Positions 5,077 through 6,170 of a stretch of DNA of 6,170 nucleotides are shown one piece after another. Each line of letters begins with the position of its first letter. Position 1 is the first letter of the stretch. The notes under the pieces are model-generated. The model was not told the origin of the DNA. It searched no databases and saw nothing but the letters and a program-made list of their open reading frames with translations. Source of the DNA: Streptosporangiaceae bacterium. Its GTDB lineage: Bacteria; Actinomycetota; Actinomycetes; Streptosporangiales; Streptosporangiaceae. The stretch lies in the NCBI GenBank assembly GCA_030038715.1, contig JASHSO010000439.1:1-6170 (forward strand), given 5' to 3'. The translations under genes and the position numbers were made by a program.

Positions 5077-6170
5077 TCTATCAGGTCATCAACCGACTCG
5101 ATGCCGACGGACAGCCGGACGAGGTCACCAGGCACCGCAAGCGGCGAACCGGCGACCGAGGCGTGCGTCATCCGGGCGGGATGCTCGACCAGTGACTCGA
5201 CCCCGCCCAGCGACTCGCCCAGTGTGAACAACCGGGTCCGTCCGCAGATCGCCACTGCCTCCTCCGCTCCGCCACGGGCGCGGAAGGAAACCATTCCGCC
5301 GAAACCGCGCATCTGCTTGGCCGCGACCTCGTGCCCGGGGTGAGCGGCTAGCCCGGGGTAGTAGACATGGCTCACGGCGGCATGGCCGGCCAGCATCTCG
5401 GCCACCCGCTCGGCGTTCTGGCAGTGCCGATCCATCCGCACGGCCAGGGTCTTGGCCCCCCGGAGCGTGAGCCACGAGTCGAAGGGACCGGGGGCTGTGC
5501 CGGCCGCGTTCCGCAAGAAATAAAGCTGCTCGCCGAGCTCGGCGTCGGACAGGACGACAGCTCCGCCCACCACGTCCGAATGGCCGCCAATGTACTTGGT
5601 GGTCGAGTGGACGACCGCGTCTGCGCCGAGGGCGAGCGGCTGCTGCAGGTAGGGCGAGGCGAAGGTATTGTCCACCACCAGCAGCGCGCCGGCCTGCGTG
5701 GCGAGCTGCGCCAGGGCGGCAATGTCGGCAATGGATAGCAGCGGGTTGGTCGGCGTCTCGACCCAGATCAGCCTGGCCTGGCGCCGGGATAGCGCCGCGC
5801 GGACCGCCGCGACATCGGCCATCGGCACCGGCTCGTAGCTGACATTCCAGCCCGCCAGCACCTTGTCGAACAGGCGGAACGTGCCGCCGTAGGCGTCGCT
5901 CGGGATCAGCGCGTGGTCGCCGGGCCGGCAGACCACCCGGATCAGGCAGTCGGCAGCTGCCATCCCCGATGCGAACGCCAGCCCGCGATTCCCTCCCTCC
6001 AGCGCCGCCAGGCACTCCTCCAGCGCGCCCCGCGTCGGATTGTCGGTACGGGAGTACTCGTACCCCTCGATCCACCGGGAAGCCTCGCCGAGCTCCTTGC
6101 CGCGCAGGCCGCCGACCCCATCCTGCTTGTAGGTCGAGGCCTGGTAGATGGGCGGCACGACCGCGCCGGT
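5049..6170 (-). CDS. metB: Cystathionine gamma-synthase/lyase (Cys/Met metabolism PLP enzyme), N-terminus cut by window edge
   Basis: This PLP-dependent transsulfuration enzyme joins an O-acyl-homoserine to cysteine to make cystathionine on the way to methionine; close relatives run the reverse gamma-lyase step. The 373 residues present begin at TGAVVPPIYQASTY; family members are about 385 long, so only some 20 N-terminal residues are missing. Seen are YEYSRTDNPTR (PLP-phosphate binding across the dimer), FASGMAA, DAYGGTFRL, WVETPTNPLL, VVDNTFASPYLQQP and the Schiff-base lysine in STTKYIGGHSD (codon 5595-5597). The C-terminal block is SLGGVESLVEHPARMTHAS, then VRLSVGIE. An apparent 11-residue insertion (6066-6098) lies just before YEYSR compared with the M. 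tuberculosis enzyme as I recall it. Synthase and lyase cannot be separated by these motifs; metB is the likelier name. The promoter and true start are outside the window. Its stop lies inside a strong hairpin. Confidence 0.92.
   Translation of the reverse strand, partial: TGAVVPPIYQASTYKQDGVGGLRGKELGEASRWIEGYEYSRTDNPTRGALEECLAALEGGNRGLAFASGMAAADCLIRVVCRPGDHALIPSDAYGGTFRLFDKVLAGWNVSYEPVPMADVAAVRAALSRRQARLIWVETPTNPLLSIADIAALAQLATQAGALLVVDNTFASPYLQQPLALGADAVVHSTTKYIGGHSDVVGGAVVLSDAELGEQLYFLRNAAGTAPGPFDSWLTLRGAKTLAVRMDRHCQNAERVAEMLAGHAAVSHVYYPGLAAHPGHEVAAKQMRGFGGMVSFRARGGAEEAVAICGRTRLFTLGESLGGVESLVEHPARMTHASVAGSPLAVPGDLVRLSVGIESVDDLIEDLRSALAG

Noticed and set aside
5125..6075. Minus-strand open frame of 316 codons within the metB gene
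   Set aside because: It is a frame-shifted shadow of the cystathionine gamma-synthase gene and has Arg/Gly/Ala-rich composition without motifs.

Overview
The window is GC-rich, with G/C favoured at third codon positions. Its protein families (an actinobacterial-type ROK kinase, an Rv0958/Rv0959-like AAA+/VWA pair and a mycobacterial-like MetB) point to a high-GC actinobacterium. I cannot name the genus from sequence alone. Six genes fill almost the whole window. No rRNA, tRNA, CRISPR array, insertion sequence or phage gene was seen, and no gene-free stretch exceeds 300 bases.

Layout: (1) At the left edge, on the minus strand, lies the N-terminal third of a ROK-family sugar kinase (1-367, cut by the window). 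(2) A 46-base divergent gap holds a small perfect dyad (400-412). (3) On the plus strand comes a two-gene module: a ChlI/MoxR-type AAA+ ATPase (414-1874) followed 28 bases later by a VWA-domain protein (best start is a CTG at 1903; end 3909). (4) A four-helix membrane protein follows (3949-4521), 39 bases downstream and probably in the same transcript. (5) After a 167-base gap, a small two-helix membrane protein (4689-4955) has its own strong ribosome binding site. (6) Converging from the right edge on the minus strand is cystathionine gamma-synthase/lyase (5049-6170, N-terminus cut off). A 16-bp perfect hairpin overlaps its stop codon and separates the two converging units.

How the genes work together: the AAA+ and VWA proteins form the ATPase-plus-metal-binding-adaptor pair typical of MoxR-type chaperone/metal-insertion systems. 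No chelatase large subunit or tetrapyrrole gene is visible here, so a literal magnesium-chelatase role is unsupported. The ROK kinase (carbohydrate phosphorylation) and MetB (transsulfuration) are housekeeping neighbours with no obvious link to the module. The points most worth a second look are the non-canonical CTG start with its CTGA coupling overlap, the cysteine cluster in the ATPase insertion, the dyad between the divergent genes, and an apparent 11-residue insertion next to the PLP-binding motif of MetB.
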